Below are positions 1 to 34,000 of a stretch of DNA of 64,000 bases, one piece after another; position 1 is the stretch's first letter; every line of letters starts with the position of its first letter. The notes below the pieces were generated by a model. It did not search any database. It saw nothing but the letters and a program-made list of their open reading frames with translations, and had not been told where the DNA came from. The DNA comes from Beroe forskalii (lineage: Eukaryota; Ctenophora; Nuda; Beroida; Beroidae), in the NCBI GenBank assembly GCA_011033025.1, contig WFMF01000001.1, positions 921,755 through 985,754 of the forward strand, in the 5' to 3' direction. A program made the position numbers and the translations under genes.

Positions 1-1500
1 ATCATAAAAACAGATCGTTGCCGTTATGTACTTGCATTTTAATGTACAAAACACAGAACAGAAAAACTGTGCTATGTCCATATTTCTGTCTTTTTCTTGT
101 CTTTTTTTTCTTGTATTTTATACCTACCTTTGTCTTTTTATTATATATTTTACTATATTTTCTTATCATATTTCAGAAGTTGAAGTTTTCCGACAGACGC
201 TTGCAGGACAAGTTTTAGTTGGGAGTTACTGTTCTATAACGAACCAGGGTGGTATGGTCCACCCAAAAACTCCAGTAAGTTTCATGCCAGTAAAACCTCT
301 GTAAGTTTCATACCTACCTGTAAGTTAGTTATATACGTGTAAAACTCATGTAAGTTACATGCCTGTAAAACTACTTTACGTTTGATACCCGTAAAAATCC
401 TGTTAGTTTGATAGATTTATTATGTAAAACTCCTGTGTGGATCAAGAAGAAATTTCCTTGCGTTTGATGTCAACAGTTTATTCTCACATTACTCCCCTTA
501 GATCGCTGATCAAGAAGAACTCTCATCCCTCCTCCAAATTCCTCTGGTAGCTGGTACCGTCAACCGAGGTTCGGGCGCGGTAGGGGCAGGCATGGTAGTA
601 AACGACTGGATTGCGTTTACTGGCATAGACACTACAGCAACAGAACTTTCGTTGGTTGAGAACATTTTCAAGTTGTCAGATAAGGGCGATAGGGGCACGC
701 ATAATCTCAATCAGATGAGAAGTGTACTGGTAGAAAGTATGATGTCATAGCATGAGAAATTATGATTTTTATGGTAGTCTCTCGATATGTGATTTCATAA
801 TTTTACGGTTTTTCTGATGCCTAAAGGCTAGAATTGTTAACGTATCATTCGGAAGTTAATAATGAATTGGAATTTGGAATAGCACAAGTTGGATATATCG
901 TTTAAGTTATTGAAGCCTGAAAAGACGTTATTTTAAGGAAATTGATCAGAAATACGTTGAAGTTTTTATCGTGTCCATATTTTGAACTTCGAAATCAACT
1001 TTCATTTGATTCAATTTTGCTGGCAGAACTTTTTTATTATTTATGTTGAGTGGTAGGTATGTTTTAATTTATTTCTATGTGATATTTGATGATATACTTA
1101 CATTTCCATACACCAACATTCATTCCCTTAACACAAGTCTTGAATTTGGTCCACTTTATCTTAGATGTTAAACACTCAAACAAACACCCATTTTTTTCAA
1201 AAAGCAATCGTACGAATTTCACCCTTATTTGCCTAAGTTAATGAAACCAAGTTAATGTAACCAAGTTAATTTTTAGAGATTTCCCACGGACATTATTTCT
1301 CCAGACTTCGTTTATCCCACGTCGACACCACTCGAATTAGTTCAGAAAATTTGGTGCGCGGCTCAGGAAAGCAAATTTTGTCAGCATTAAATGCGCTTTC
1401 TTCGCTGCAAAAAATACGGCCGTCAGCAGTTTGCACGCACGTTTGGCTCATGTTTAGTGTAGAAATTAGACGATTTTTCTTGAGATCTCAAGGCCGCCGC
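1..1500. other. no gene seen; AT-rich flank
   Basis: I see no exon with splice sites or family resemblance here. Positions about 255-440 hold a degenerate tandem repeat built on gtaaaactcctgtaagttt. Positions 1235-1275 hold three copies of a short caagttaatg(a)aac unit. The rest is unassigned AT-rich DNA. Confidence 0.6.
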
Positions 1501-1531
1501 CCTTGGCAAAATTACAACTTGAGTAAAACCG

Positions 1532-1893
1532 TTTTAAATCGATCGATCAACTCCATTCGAACGGTTGATACGTCTTACAGGCCCCTAAGTGATCAAGTCG
1601 TGTAAAATAAGGTAATATTGTAGTTATTTCTTTACTGAGTTTTAAGATCTGTGTATTCTCATCACATCAGTCGATCGATCGATCAATTACATTCGATCGA
1701 TCAATGTGTTATAAATGCCCTTAATAAGGGAAATTTATAACATATCGGTTGATCGACCAAATTCTCTATGATGTGTTTTATGCACGGAAAATCTTTTTCT
1801 ATTATACAAATTGCCTTATCGTACACGACTTAGTCGGTCGAATGGAGTTAATCAATCGACCGATTCCGTTTGATAGACCGATGTTTTATAAGT
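1532..1893. repeat. GATCGATC-rich inverted element
   Basis: The ends are related in inverted orientation: gatcgatcaactccattcga near 1535 against tcgaatggagttaatcaatc near 1838. An inner hairpin pairs atgcccttaataagggaaat around 1715. The same family appears as a cleaner fold-back at 58361-58541 and as a fragment near 59178. It is probably a non-autonomous DNA element; no coding capacity is seen. Confidence 0.6.
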
Positions 1894-2232
1894 CCCTGAT
1901 TCGATTGACAACCCCTTTATATGTCCCATAACTATGCCGTGTTTCTGATTTGTCGAAAGCAAAAGGTCTGCTAGTTTGTCTGAAGGACAGGTAAAACGGC
2001 TCAGAAAAAGTCCTGCATGACTTGTTAATAGAAAATCTCTTGTTTCTATGCTCATGAAAGATGATGGGATAAAATAGTTCCTAAATGAAAACGACAAACG
2101 TCGGCTTAAAAGGGAAAATTGCCGGTTCTTTCTACTTGCCCTTTTAACCTAGTATTCGACATTTCGCTTTCGGCCTTAATATGAGCACACAGATGGGATG
2201 CGGCTATGCCATAGAAGTAGGGTTTTAAATAG

Positions 2233-2391
2233 GGGCAGTTCAAACTAAATTTTGCGCGTCTTTTGTATGCGCGTCTTTTGTATGCGCGGCGTAAGTTTGC
2301 ACGGCATTTAGACAAATACGCCGCGCAAACCTTAGCCCCGCACACTAAAGACGCGCAAAGTGCAGTTCGACATTCGAACTGTCGCCGCACC
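2233..2391. repeat. GC-rich fold-back hairpin element (copy 1)
   Basis: The outer arms are cagttcaaac and gttcgaactg, and the inner arms are rich in GCGCGGCG and CGCCGCGC. This compact palindrome stands out in an AT-rich region. Relatives lie at 4143-4231, 4909-5030, 5366-5456, 5624-5740, 6552-6675 and, as looser relatives, 2686-2746, 3540-3598 and 6763-6877. Confidence 0.65.
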
Positions 2392-2399
2392 ATCTCCCA

Positions 2400-4140
2400 A
2401 AATTCGATAACAATTTGAAAAATGAAACACACGGGTTACATTAAACAATTTAGCACAAATAGGTATAGCAATCTATATACATAAACAACAGAGGCCAAGC
2501 ATTCTCACCGTTCGAAAAACAGAGTGAGCCCGAAAAAACAAAACTCTACGGGGTAATTCATATCTAGGTCTTTAGAGGGGCCCGCAAAATACTTATAATG
2601 AAAGTGAATGGTGCCGGGCAGAAGGATTAAGAGTAGTTTCTGCAGGTGTTTTCAGATCGCAAAATAATTATTATACCTTTGTGTGCAGATCGCTTTCGTG
2701 CGCGCAACTCTACACAAAAGTTACTGTATAAAAGAGTTGCGCGCGCAATTGTTAGTACTCCTTTTCGAGAGATCTGCATACATAAACTTTGGAATGAGGT
2801 GTCACATTTTTAACTTGCAGAAACTACTGTGGATTATTAGCTTCTCTCGATTTATCAGCATCAGAAAACGTTGACGGATATAATTCTCATCTGGGGACTA
2901 TCGACCGCCAACTAAAGAAGTTTTACGATTCGGATAATACCACTGTTTTTAAATCGAGGGCGTTTTTTGCTTAAAAAGTTCTCATCAGAGAGATCATCAT
3001 TCATCGTAGTGGATAATTCAGTGGCGAATAACTTTTTGTCCGGGGACAATTCTGTATAATAATTCAAGTAAATTACAATTAATTTTAATTAATATATTCG
3101 ATTAATTAAAATTAATAAAATTATCAAAGATATAGTGGGATTATCCGGTAATTGATTAATTGTGGTGTGTTCTATTTACATTATAAAAATATGTTATAAC
3201 ATCGAAAACATGACATCTTCAAAACTGTCCCTAAAGTCAGGAAGAATTAAACTATAATATGGGTGTGCCCGATTTATTAGCGGATGAGAAAGGCATCTTA
3301 ATATAAGTACACAGGTGCACGACATAGAGAATCATTCCGAAATTTTACTCTAAATCTGGGGGCCCTAAATCAGTAATTCACGTTCATGGAAAATGGCGCA
3401 TTGGTAGAAATTTCAGAATTCTTCTGTGATGACACGACACCTGTGACATAGGGTATCGCCAGTACATTTTACATTCAGGAATATCATTTTGAGCATCCAA
3501 ATCGCCTACATCATGGGATAATAAATGCGTCTATTATATGCCACGCAAAATTAAGCCGCACATACAAAAGACGCGCAAAGTGCAGTTCAAACTGCCCCTG
3601 TTAAAGCGAACCGCCAGAATCCGAATCCAGTAGGTGGATGTCCATGAAATGAATCATGAACGTTAGATAATTATAATGCGCATTTGGATTGCTCAATTGA
3701 AATATAATTTCACTTGAATAACAATGATATCATTTATCGTTAAAATTCACACCCCACCCAATTATAATACATAACACCCAATTAACATATTAAGGAACGT
3801 AATATTCAAAACTTAATTTAACTCAAGCAACCGCTCACTTAGACTAATATATATTTACCGCAATATCTAGTGTACTTGGTCCGTGATTAGAAAGTTCTAA
3901 GTGCAGGTAAATTTGTAAACAGATCCCTAAAACGAAGCCCTATTTGAACGGCTGAATCATGTTTTTATCGACAGAATTTTAGCTTCCAGTTCCTGTGGGG
4001 CATTCAGTGAATGATTCACTGCACGATCAATCATTGATCAAGCAATCCATGGATTCACTCTCTGATTTGCCCATTTTGAGACACCGTATAAGCTAGTGCC
4101 GTCGATAAAAATACCCAGTTTGAATCAATCGGGAAACTGA
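2400..4140. other. no gene seen; AT-rich spacer
   Basis: This stretch is unassigned. A small hairpin with arms gcgcgcaact and agttgcgcgc lies at 2700-2740. An AT palindrome made of attaattaaaattaat lies at 3070-3120. Half of the GC-rich hairpin family is at 3540-3598. I see no exon. Confidence 0.5.
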
Positions 4141-4142
4141 AC

Positions 4143-4231
4143 CGAGCTCTTTTTGCGCGGCGCACTGCGACACGCAATGTACTGCTCGCAACGCAAAAAG
4201 TACATTGCGCGTCGCAATGCGCCGCGCAACT
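4143..4231. repeat. GC-rich fold-back hairpin (copy 2)
   Basis: The arms tttttgcgcggcgcattgcg-type and its complement flank an internal gcaatgtac/gtacattgc pair. It belongs to the same family as the other GCGCGG hairpins of this region. Confidence 0.6.
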
Positions 4232-4908
4232 AACCATGAACATGCTTGCTGATAATCATGGAATAAATCATAAATTTTCGTCATAAATACTCAAAATTTA
4301 CCATTGTCCCTTATTGTTTGATTAATATTAAGACGATAATTCCTTAAGCAAACATTTAACTTTTTAAAAATTGACTTCGAAGGTTCGCAAAAGTATAGTT
4401 ATTGCCTTTTAAATGCAATTCATCGGAACCAATAAATTTTAACAGAATATAATTAGAAACTCAACAATTATTTCTAACATAAACTTTTGTAAAGTATATA
4501 AAACAATATAATTCTTGAAGAGAGTATTGTTAATAATTCCAATCCACTGATGATAACAATTATTTGAGTTCATACTGGGGTTTATTTGACTATTTAAGTT
4601 CATACTGGGGTTTATTCGACTATTTGAGTTCATATTGGGGTGTGAATACACTCTCATAACCAGGAATTTAATTCTCTCTGCCTAATTTTAGATGCTCTGG
4701 ACCAAAAATGGCATATACAATAATCTCTGGCAATAATCAAAGCCCTTTGTTGACTAATTGGATCATAAAATAAGCTATAATCTCTCAATTCTGTAATATT
4801 TTCGTGTCAAGATAGCTGATTCTCTAAATAGATACTATACTTGACAGTAGACCCGCGAATTTGATAACAATGATAATTAGGGGCCGTTCACATATCAGGG
4901 ATATTAAC

Positions 4909-5030
4909 TTGGCGTGTCGAACTCCTACCTGCGCGGCGTAATCGTGCGCGGCTCACTGCCTGGTAGTGTGAATGACAGGCATTGAGCCGCGCATGAAAAA
5001 GCCGCGCACGTATGAGTTCGACAAACATCC
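4909..5030. repeat. GC-rich fold-back hairpin (copy 3)
   Basis: The outer arms are gtgtcgaactc and gagttcgac, and the inner arms are tgcgcggcgtaa and gccgcgca. The unpaired centre is about 30 bp. Confidence 0.6.
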
Positions 5031-5365
5031 CTGTAAATGGAAAGATCCCAAGTGTGACGTATTGGTCCCAAGTCCCAATCATATGAGTATCAAAGGTGGT
5101 TGAGGGTTAAGTCCCAAAATTTGACCCATATGTATGCATTCCTCGGGAAAGTATCCCAATTCATGGACCCGATTTGCGCGGGTCTAGGCGATGGTACGTG
5201 AGACCCAAATTTCACACGATGGGACGTGAGACCCGAAGTATAATTATATAATTAATTAAGAGTAATTATTCATATAATATCGAGAACAACACCACAATTT
5301 CTAAATATATAATATAATCAACTTAATATATAACACGTGTCAAGGGAGGCGGGATCGTCTTACAG

Positions 5366-5456
5366 TAGCAGTTCGAACTGCAATCATGTGCGCGCGGCGT
5401 AAGACATGCTAGTTATGTCTTTACGCCGCGCACACAAAACTGCAGTTCGAACTGTC
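5366..5456. repeat. GC-rich fold-back hairpin (copy 4)
   Basis: The arms begin and end with the palindrome cagttcgaactg. The inner arms are tgcgcgcggcgtaagacat and its complement atgtctttacgccgcgca. This is the cleanest copy of the family. Confidence 0.7.
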
Positions 5457-5623
5457 ACCGTTATTATATGATGTGTGCTGTACTGATAGGATGGCATGTT
5501 GGAGATATATCCATTATACCATAAATGGCATGATGCGATGTGAAATACATCAAATTATACCATTTATGGCATAATGCGATGTATGCCATTGCCATGGTGA
5601 TATGTAATGTGACGTGTAACAGG

Positions 5624-5740
5624 GACAATTCGAACTGCAGTTTTTTGTGCGCGGCGTACAGACATGTAAATGTCTGTTGTCAGGCGTTGCCTGACCCCCT
5701 CGCGCGCGCCACGCACACAAAACTGCATTTCCAACTGCCA
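5624..5740. repeat. GC-rich fold-back hairpin (copy 5)
   Basis: It opens with gacaattcgaactgcag and closes with ctgcatttccaactgcc. The inner pair is tttgtgtgcgcgg-like against gcgcgccacgcacacaaaa. The arms have diverged more than in copy 4. Confidence 0.6.
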
Positions 5741-6140
5741 TTGTAATACGATGTATACTGCATCAGTTATACCATACAGTGTGATGTATGATACATCATG
5801 TATATACTCCAATGTACACGCTATGCAGTGCACCATGTACAAATCAACAGTACAGCACTGTATACTAACGCCATGCACTCAACGTTGGTGCCAATGTAAG
5901 ATGTAACCCAATATGTGTGCACATGCATCGATCAATAGGAGTGATCGATAAAGACCCGTATTTCACGGGTCGGGCAATCTATTTTTCAAAGAATTTCTGT
6001 CGAAGGCACAGTAATTTTTTCGTGTTTTATCCATCGATCCATGTGCATACATATGCGTAATATTGTAGACACCACCGTGTATGGTGCATAGCCTGAAATT
6101 TAAATATCGGCGGGGTGAAATACCGGCGGGCTCCGTGACA

Positions 6141-6191
6141 TTGACCAATCAGCGGGTGAGTTGAGGGTCAACTCGCACGCTGATTGGTCAA
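6141..6191. repeat. CCAATCAGCG hairpin (copy 1)
   Basis: The sequence ttgaccaatcagcg pairs with cgctgattggtcaa across a short loop, with an inner gagttg/caactc pair. A second copy with the same outer arms is at 7552-7602, so this is a repeated fold-back element. Each arm also carries an inverted CCAAT box, but I have no evidence of promoter use. Confidence 0.6.
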
Positions 6192-6330
6192 TATAATAAT
6201 GGAACCTGTGGATGAGCCACCGATAATCTCTCATAATCTCAAGTTGGCAAATATCTGACACATAAAAATATATATATGTTATAATCATTATGGAGTTTCT
6301 CCTGCCCGGTAAAAACAAACGCGTTACTTG

Positions 6331-6398
6331 GCCCACGTGGAGCAACGCGCGTCACGTGCAAAATGTCACGTGACGTGGATATATCACGTGATATATCA
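6331..6398. promoter_or_regulatory. cluster of CACGTG palindromes
   Basis: Four CACGTG or CACGTG-like E-box palindromes occur within about 65 bp, one of them inside tatatcacgtgatata. CACGTG is the known binding site of bHLH-zip factors of the Myc/MITF/USF class. Here it may simply be part of a fold-back element, so any regulatory role is inference. Confidence 0.3.
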
Positions 6399-6551
6399 CG
6401 CGTTACTCTGACAGCGTCTTGTCTGCCGCACGTGCGCGCAATGAACGGTAAAATGAATTAATATATCATAGTAATATTATCATCAGCTTTTTAAAGATAT
6501 ATTATTATTAGTGTCGGCCAACCAATTAACCGGCGCGTGTTAACCAACTAA

Positions 6552-6675
6552 CAGTGGCAGTTCGAACTGCAGTTTTGTGTGCGCGGGATAAGTTTGCGCG
6601 GCGTACATACATGTAACTTATGTTTTTGCGCCGCGCAAACTTACGCCGCGCACACAAAACTGCAGCTCGACCTGT
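6552..6675. repeat. GC-rich fold-back hairpin (copy 6)
   Basis: The arms gcagttcgaactgcagtttt and its near complement enclose ttgcgcggcgtacat and a matching arm. It ends with ctgcagctcgacctg. It has the same family layout as copy 4. Confidence 0.65.
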
Positions 6676-7149
6676 ATTGCTACACCAAGTGTTTCAGGGG
6701 ACGGAGCGGGTTGCTCACGAGATCTATGACGTCATACCACGTGGTGTCCCAACCTTTGGAGGCGCGCAGCGTAGTGCGCCGCGCGTGGGTACTTTTTTGC
6801 ATAGAAAGTTCATTTGCGCGCTGTCACCGCAGCGAAGAAGAACCCAAGCGCGGCGTAATACGCCGCGCCTCAAGAGGTCGAGACACCCGGGATAAAATCA
6901 ACCATCGGGGACGTCATAGATAGCAGGGACGTCACGAGGACGTCACGTGACAGCGGAGCGTTTAGTCGTCCCACCATGATGTTGCGTTGGGTCCTGCGGG
7001 AAGTTGGTTAAATTGAGATAGTAACTCCACTCGGGGCAGCTATAAGGCCCAGAGGGGGACAAATAAAGAAATTCCGTGAAATATGGCATATTTTAGAAAA
7101 TCATGACTTTCAGGTCTTTTGCTTTGCCATTTTAATGGCTTCTACGATA

Positions 7150-7272
7150 AATTTCAATCCGAAGTTGTTGCCATGTCCACTCGGAGTGGTTGCTATGCCC
7201 ACACGGAGTGGTTGCTATGTCCACTCGAAGTGGTTGCTATGCACAGTGTGGATTGCACACTCAGAGTGGTAA

Positions 7273-7280
<8 letters not shown>
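7150..7280 (-). repeat. 22 bp minisatellite overlapping the helicase stop codon
   Basis: Read on the minus strand, the last codons and stop of the DDX3-like gene (GAGTGGGCATAG) are followed by about five more variants of a 22 bp unit of the form GAGTGG(A/G)CATAGCAACCAC. The stop codon lies inside the first unit, so the array covers the end of the coding sequence and the start of the 3' UTR. Confidence 0.8.
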
Positions 7281-27945
<20,665 letters not shown>

Positions 27946-27949
27946 TCTA

Positions 27950-30900
27950 GGACAGATTTCATACACTTGAGAAGTTTCCGAATAGATATCTAAGAAGGGA
28001 CTATTCGGCTTTTCAGTCATACTAAAGCCTGATTTTAACCATTCTTAACTCTGATTATGACCTCAGTTAGTTGCAGCCCATACTTTGTCACAGCCCGCAT
28101 GAGAAATGAAAATTGATGACGTAAATTAAACACAATGACGTCATTATTAAAAACACAATGCAGTGAGTTGATGATTTGACTTTTAGCTGAATGTTGCTCG
28201 TGCTCCTCTCCTCACTTTGGATGCCCCCTCCTCACTGGATGCCCCCTCTCTTTGGTCTCCCTCCTCACTGGATGCCCCTCCTCACTAGTGCTCACTGTCC
28301 TCAGAGTCCAGTAGTAGATTAACAATGCCTCCCAGGATGACCATGCCACCATTGGAAGCTTAATGTCAGGAAGCTGCTGACATTGAGGGGCTCCGTGGCG
28401 CATTAATGTGATCTCAGTAGAAGACACTGGGAGCTCGGCTGGGATGTCAGAGAGACTGGGAATCAGGGGTTGGTTTCAGACTCAGGATGGATAGTTTGAG
28501 GAGGTCACAGGCCCTGGGCGGCGACGGTGCTGTGCGTGCATGTTGCTGCTCACGTAGAAAGTACTGCTGTCAATTAGGTGGAGATATTTTAAGTGCCCCC
28601 TGATCGGGTTTTCTATTGAACAAGTCGACTAGATGAGAAGCCCTGCAGTATCTCATGGCAGGATCTCATTGTGCTGCACGAGAGGTTTCTGGTTGGCAGG
28701 ACCCTTCCCTTCTCTTTAGCCCCTTGACTTCACTGTCCCAAGTACTACAGTTCTAGCTGAGTACTTACTGGTTCACAGCTAGAGTACTACTGATTTCGCT
28801 TCAGAGTACTATGAGGTGCCGTGCACATTGGCTTTCAGTTCTGTTAAGGCTGGATCGATAAACACTCATCTTCCTGGCCTGTGAGTCTGTTAGAGATGGT
28901 GGGGGCGGCCTGGGCGGAGGAGCTCTTGGCCTGACATGGGATAGGTGGCCGCCCTCTACTGTCTGTACTTCCCCCACGAGAGACCACAAGGGGAGATATT
29001 GCCATACAGAACCTCGCAACATGGGTAGACTTGAAGTTGTCCAAAGGTGTCACAAGATTTGCCCCGGATGGTCTGCAGGTGGAGTTCACGGTCCTCCTCC
29101 TTCCTTGAACAGAGGAAGAGCTGCTTACAGTCCTCCCTCAGAATCCTCAGTTCTCATGTACAGGAGGTCCGAGGATGCAGGTCTGAGATCCAAATTGTCA
29201 TGGTCGGAATGTGATGGCTGTCAGAAGGTCTGAGAATGAGAGATCCAGGGTGATAAAAGTCACGCAATGTTCATGGTGGAATGTGATGACATCTGAGAGG
29301 TGCGAGGGAATGAGATCTGGTGTCACAGGATCTGAGGTCTGAGATCTGTGTGTGTTGGAATGTGGCTGCATCTGACAGGTGCCCTTTTTCTCTATGGGGT
29401 GGCTTGGCCTGGCCTCGTCTGGGTTTTGTGGGAAGTGCAAGGGGCTGCATTTGTCGTGTAACAATAGTACTTCCAAGTTCTATGTGAAGACACTCAACTT
29501 TTCAGAAAGAAACCTTGGAATGGGGACTCAATATGTCATTTTAAAATTTAGTTTAATGACATTTTGAATTATCTAGATCGTTGACAAGCAAATCCAATAC
29601 ACACAAACCATTGTCATCCTGGCCATGCATCTCTAGAGTTTTAAAGCATTTCATGTGCATGATCTAACACAGGACTGAAGGAACGTAGCATACCAAAATA
29701 GGATAATGCGGACTCACGAACTACAGTCAAATAATACCTTCTGATACTGTCATAGGCTCATAACTACTAAAACATGTAATACGATGGCTGAAGCTTGCTC
29801 CGTGTGCAAGAAAACACATGGAAAGACACTTCAACAACTGCAGTGATAGGATCCAATACACGGGGGGCTCATAATTTGGTACTTGGTACTGGTATAATAT
29901 ACCGTAAATGCAAGGAAGGAGGTAGTACAGTATATACACTAACAGAGAGATTTAACTGACGTCACCAAAAATTACATTCTCCGCAGCTCAGATAGTTCAT
30001 ACTTCATAATCAACTGATTCAAGAAATATGCAGCCATACCTATTTTTGTCAGTGAAAATTCCGATTCGTATTTTCGGCAAAGAACTGCTGTATTTTCCTC
30101 TTCAATTTTCAATTTTGCTTGATTTTTAATTAGCCGTATTCTCCGTATTTTTTCGCATGTTTCACATTTCATCAATTTTCCATTTCAGTAAATCCTTGTT
30201 GTGAAAAGCCTTACGTAATAACATTATTCTTCAAAAAGCTTAAATACCTCATTTTTAATGATAACTTTTACTATTTAAGAACCTCAAATATGTAACTCAA
30301 CTTGAAATGCAGTGATTACAATGTTGAATAAGCGCTAGAGCCATTATTCAAGAACTTTAAATGCGAGGCTTGATTATACAGAACTTAATTTTCTACTCAT
30401 TAAGCAGTTTATGAGTGTCTGTTAGACAAAAGGAAGCTTCCTCAGTTCAATGTAGTCAAGCAATGGCTCATTACTTATAAGTAAAAGGAACATAGAGAAT
30501 TCGTCGTCATTGTTGACAGTTGCTAGACAAAGAAATAACAATGGTAGAAAATTTCTAATTCTCTATTAAATTCTATGGTATGAGAGTATGACTCTTTGGT
30601 GCTGTCCTTTAAGGCAAGATGTAAAACATTGGTTTCACAAGCTACAGTAAATTATTTCAGTAAACAGTGAGTAATGAAGGTTCTACAACAACAGGGTTCG
30701 AACTCCAGTTGCCTCTTTTGTGCATTAATTTACTTGACATGCAGGCATTAAAATAATGATAAACATTAACATAACATGTCAGATGTCAGAACCTTACTTG
30801 CACTCAAAGACAGCACCAAACTACGTTGAACTGTCACCATAAGGAAATAATTTAGGAACTAACCAAGATTATAACATGCAAACTGGCAGTCAATTGAAAA

Positions 30901-31000
30901 CAAACTGTGAAAGTTGATATTCTGATCTCTGAAAAAATATATCATTCAAATTGAAATTCCATTCTCTGACAGAAAATAGTAAAAAAGCAGCCATGACAGG
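27950..31000. other. no gene confirmed; GC-richer patch at 28200-29450
   Basis: Positions 28200-29450 are GC-richer, with short open frames on both strands but no recognisable domain. Short tandem copies of ctcctcactggatgccccct lie at 28215-28290. I searched by eye for the missing helicase motifs (Q motif, AQTGSGKT, APTRELA) on the minus strand and did not find them. 29500-31000 is AT-rich and featureless. Confidence 0.4.
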
Positions 31001-34000
31001 CCCAATTTTGGTGTATGTTACATTCTTCATTCAGAAGAACAGAAAAGGCATTCAAAAAACACAGATATTTTTAGTAGTGGTAGTACCCCATTACAAAATA
31101 TTCTATCTGCCTATGATGTTTTCGTAAATCGGAACAAAAATGAGGCAATTCTAGCAACAACATGCTTTTCTGCAGTACGCTAAGAGCCATTTTTTGGTTT
31201 GTGTATGCTAATTTGGAACACAGTAAACCTCAAAACAACAGATTAAATGTTTGCCAGTACATCAATCGTGTTATTATTAAGGGGCTGTCAGTATCATAGA
31301 ATTTAAAGTTAAGGACGTCCGCAATGTGAGAATGAGGGGGTCCTTGTTACTTCTTCTGACCCCTGTAATAGACGTACTGCAGAGTATTATGGTAATATAA
31401 GCAATTTGCATCTTTTGAACATTGTGTTCATTTTGTTCCAATTGCATAAGTGAAACATTGACCTATCCATCTAGATTTTTTGCAAGCCATTGTTCCAAAT
31501 AAATTGCTTGAGTCTTTTGGTGATAGATTCGTACAGCAGGCAGGCTTGTCAACATCAATAAATCCTTAAAAGTACCAAACACACCGAGGGAACTGTGACA
31601 CTCTAACATAAGTTCTATTTATTTTAAGAGACTCTATTGCTGGCCATAAGGCTAACAATCATTTTAGACTCTATTATTTATTTACTTACTGCAGTCTATT
31701 ATTTTAGAGATGTTATTTATGGTCTATTGTTATTTTAAGAGACTCTATTGTCTGTTGTAGGTCTGTTATTTGAGACTCTATTGTGTTACTTGGTCTATTA
31801 TTTATTTAAGGACTATATTCTGTGTAATAGTGCAGGTCATATAAAGCTTTGTTACAGCATATATACTGGGCATTAATAATTGACATTCGTCTGTACGACC
31901 CAATTTTGATTAAGTTGTACTTTATATTATATTTACCGTAATTAAAGCATAAGCAAAGTATCAAAAGGTATAACATCTGAACAAACTAAATTTAGAATAA
32001 CAGTGTAATCTAATAATAGGTAGTTATGGAGTTTCCTTTGTTAATAACATATAGAGAGTCGTCATTATTGAATCTTTGTCATTACAACTTGAAAATCAAT
32101 GATTCATCAAGATGAATTCCATGTCAATCATACATAATTAATTATAAAACAATGATTAGCTTTTTTAAGGTAAATCACACATTTTGTAAATCTCAAGTAG
32201 GAATGGGCAGTGGCTGAACTTTCACCACCATTTGTAAGTGGTACATTAAAATGACACACTATCAGGGCAGTAGAGATTAACTGGTAGAGAGTTTGGGGGC
32301 ACCTGTTGCTCACTTCTGAAGGTGAGGCACTGCCCCCGATCAGATATTGCTGAGAGTCGTCCTCCTCCTCCCAGAATGTGGTAGTAAAATTATGAGAGCT
32401 GACTTGCAGAGAGGGTGCAGAGTGCCTTGTCTTCCCGGGCGCAGATATCACACTCATTATATGCTGCTGGTATCAGACATCACAGAAGGTTACTCACGCT
32501 CTCACTGCTCAAATCATCCTCTGTACGTAGATGAGCGTCTCTACTCCCTGGTAGATGGGCGTGCCTCACTCTCCCTCGGTGCTCACGTGATGCCCATCCA
32601 GGTCACGGGCCAGGCTGGCAGGCGGGCGGCAGCACCGGCCAGAACTCGTGTGGTGGCAAACTTTTTCGCCGGTTCGCAGATTCACGTTCCTTGGACGCTA
32701 CGGTTCTTAACGGACCCTTCACGGTTCTTGACGGACCTTCACGGTTTCCCTTGACGGACCGCTGCGGTTCCTTGACGGGACCTTGCGGTTGCTTGACAGG
32801 TTTTCTTGATGGACCCAATTACTTGACGGACATACAGTTTCCTGGTAAAGAGATCTGTGAGGTCACTGAAGAACAGAGATGTTAAAAAAGTCGTCAACAA
32901 AACCGATCAGAAAAGTGCAGAGAGAATCAAAAACCATCAAAGAACAAACAGTCTCAAGCAATGAAGATTGATCAGCTTCATTGAGAGAGATTTGTAAAAG
33001 CTGAAAGTGCAATGAGAACCTGAAGATTGTCAACTGAGAACCGTGAAGATTAACAAAGGCATGACAGTTCTGTTTTAAGACAATGAAGGGTCTCAAGGAT
33101 TGTGAAGGGATTCCCTTCACGGAACCGTGAAGACCATCAAAGGAGACATGAAGATTCATCAGACAATGAAAGGTTGTCAGAAACCATGAAAGTGTCAAAG
33201 ACAAATGCAGTGTCAAGGCCATGTGAGGTCTTATTAAAACTTCATGAAAGGGTCATAAAGAACCTGTGAAAGATTGCATCGCTTCAGGTGCAATAGAAAC
33301 TGAAGGTCTGTCAAAATTGTGAAGAGTTGTCGAAGGTCTAAAGAAACCATGAGTTCTGTTTGGGCAAACTGGTCCATCAAGGAACATAGTCCATTATTAG
33401 ACAATCATGCGTATCATCAGCACAAGGGATTTATAGGTTTCACAGACCCTCAGCAGTTCCTTGATGATATACGAACGTGCTGGTTGTTATTATATTCTAC
33501 TGCTGCCATAAAAGAGCATGCCCTTAAGGGTGGTTTTCAAATCAATAATTTTTTGTCTTTTTTGTCTCAGGCAGCTAATCATTTCTACATGACTGAGTTC
33601 TAATGAATGAAATGCAATGGAATACAGTAAGAAGAGGATGTTTATTACAGTCACTCAAATTAATCATGAAACTTACTGGAACTCTAGATTCTTTCAGACT
33701 GACTGACAATAAGTCATAGATTCTTCAGCTGTAAATATCACTATTAAAAACAATTTAACATAATTAGTCCTTACACAATTGTGTGTTCAATTTCAACACA
33801 GAAATTTATAGCAAAAGGCCGTTATTGGGCCTGCAAATACAACTCACTCCCGGCTGCTACTGACATAGTTAGATTTCAAATACAATTAGGTGATTGAATA
33901 TTTTTTACGTAAAGTACAATCAGATTAAAAGTATGAGCAGCGAAATTAAAGACAGCATTAATGAAATACATGTCCATCTGCATGCACTTTCCATCATATA

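Noticed and set aside
2106..2432. 108-codon minus frame with RRAYKRRA
   Set aside because: It is a translation of the GC-rich fold-back hairpin, with no homology and no splice context.
28200..33000. Missing N-terminal exons of the helicase
   Set aside because: I looked for the Q motif, AQTGSGKT and APTRELA on the minus strand and saw no match. The GC-richer patch at 28200-29450 has no recognisable domain.
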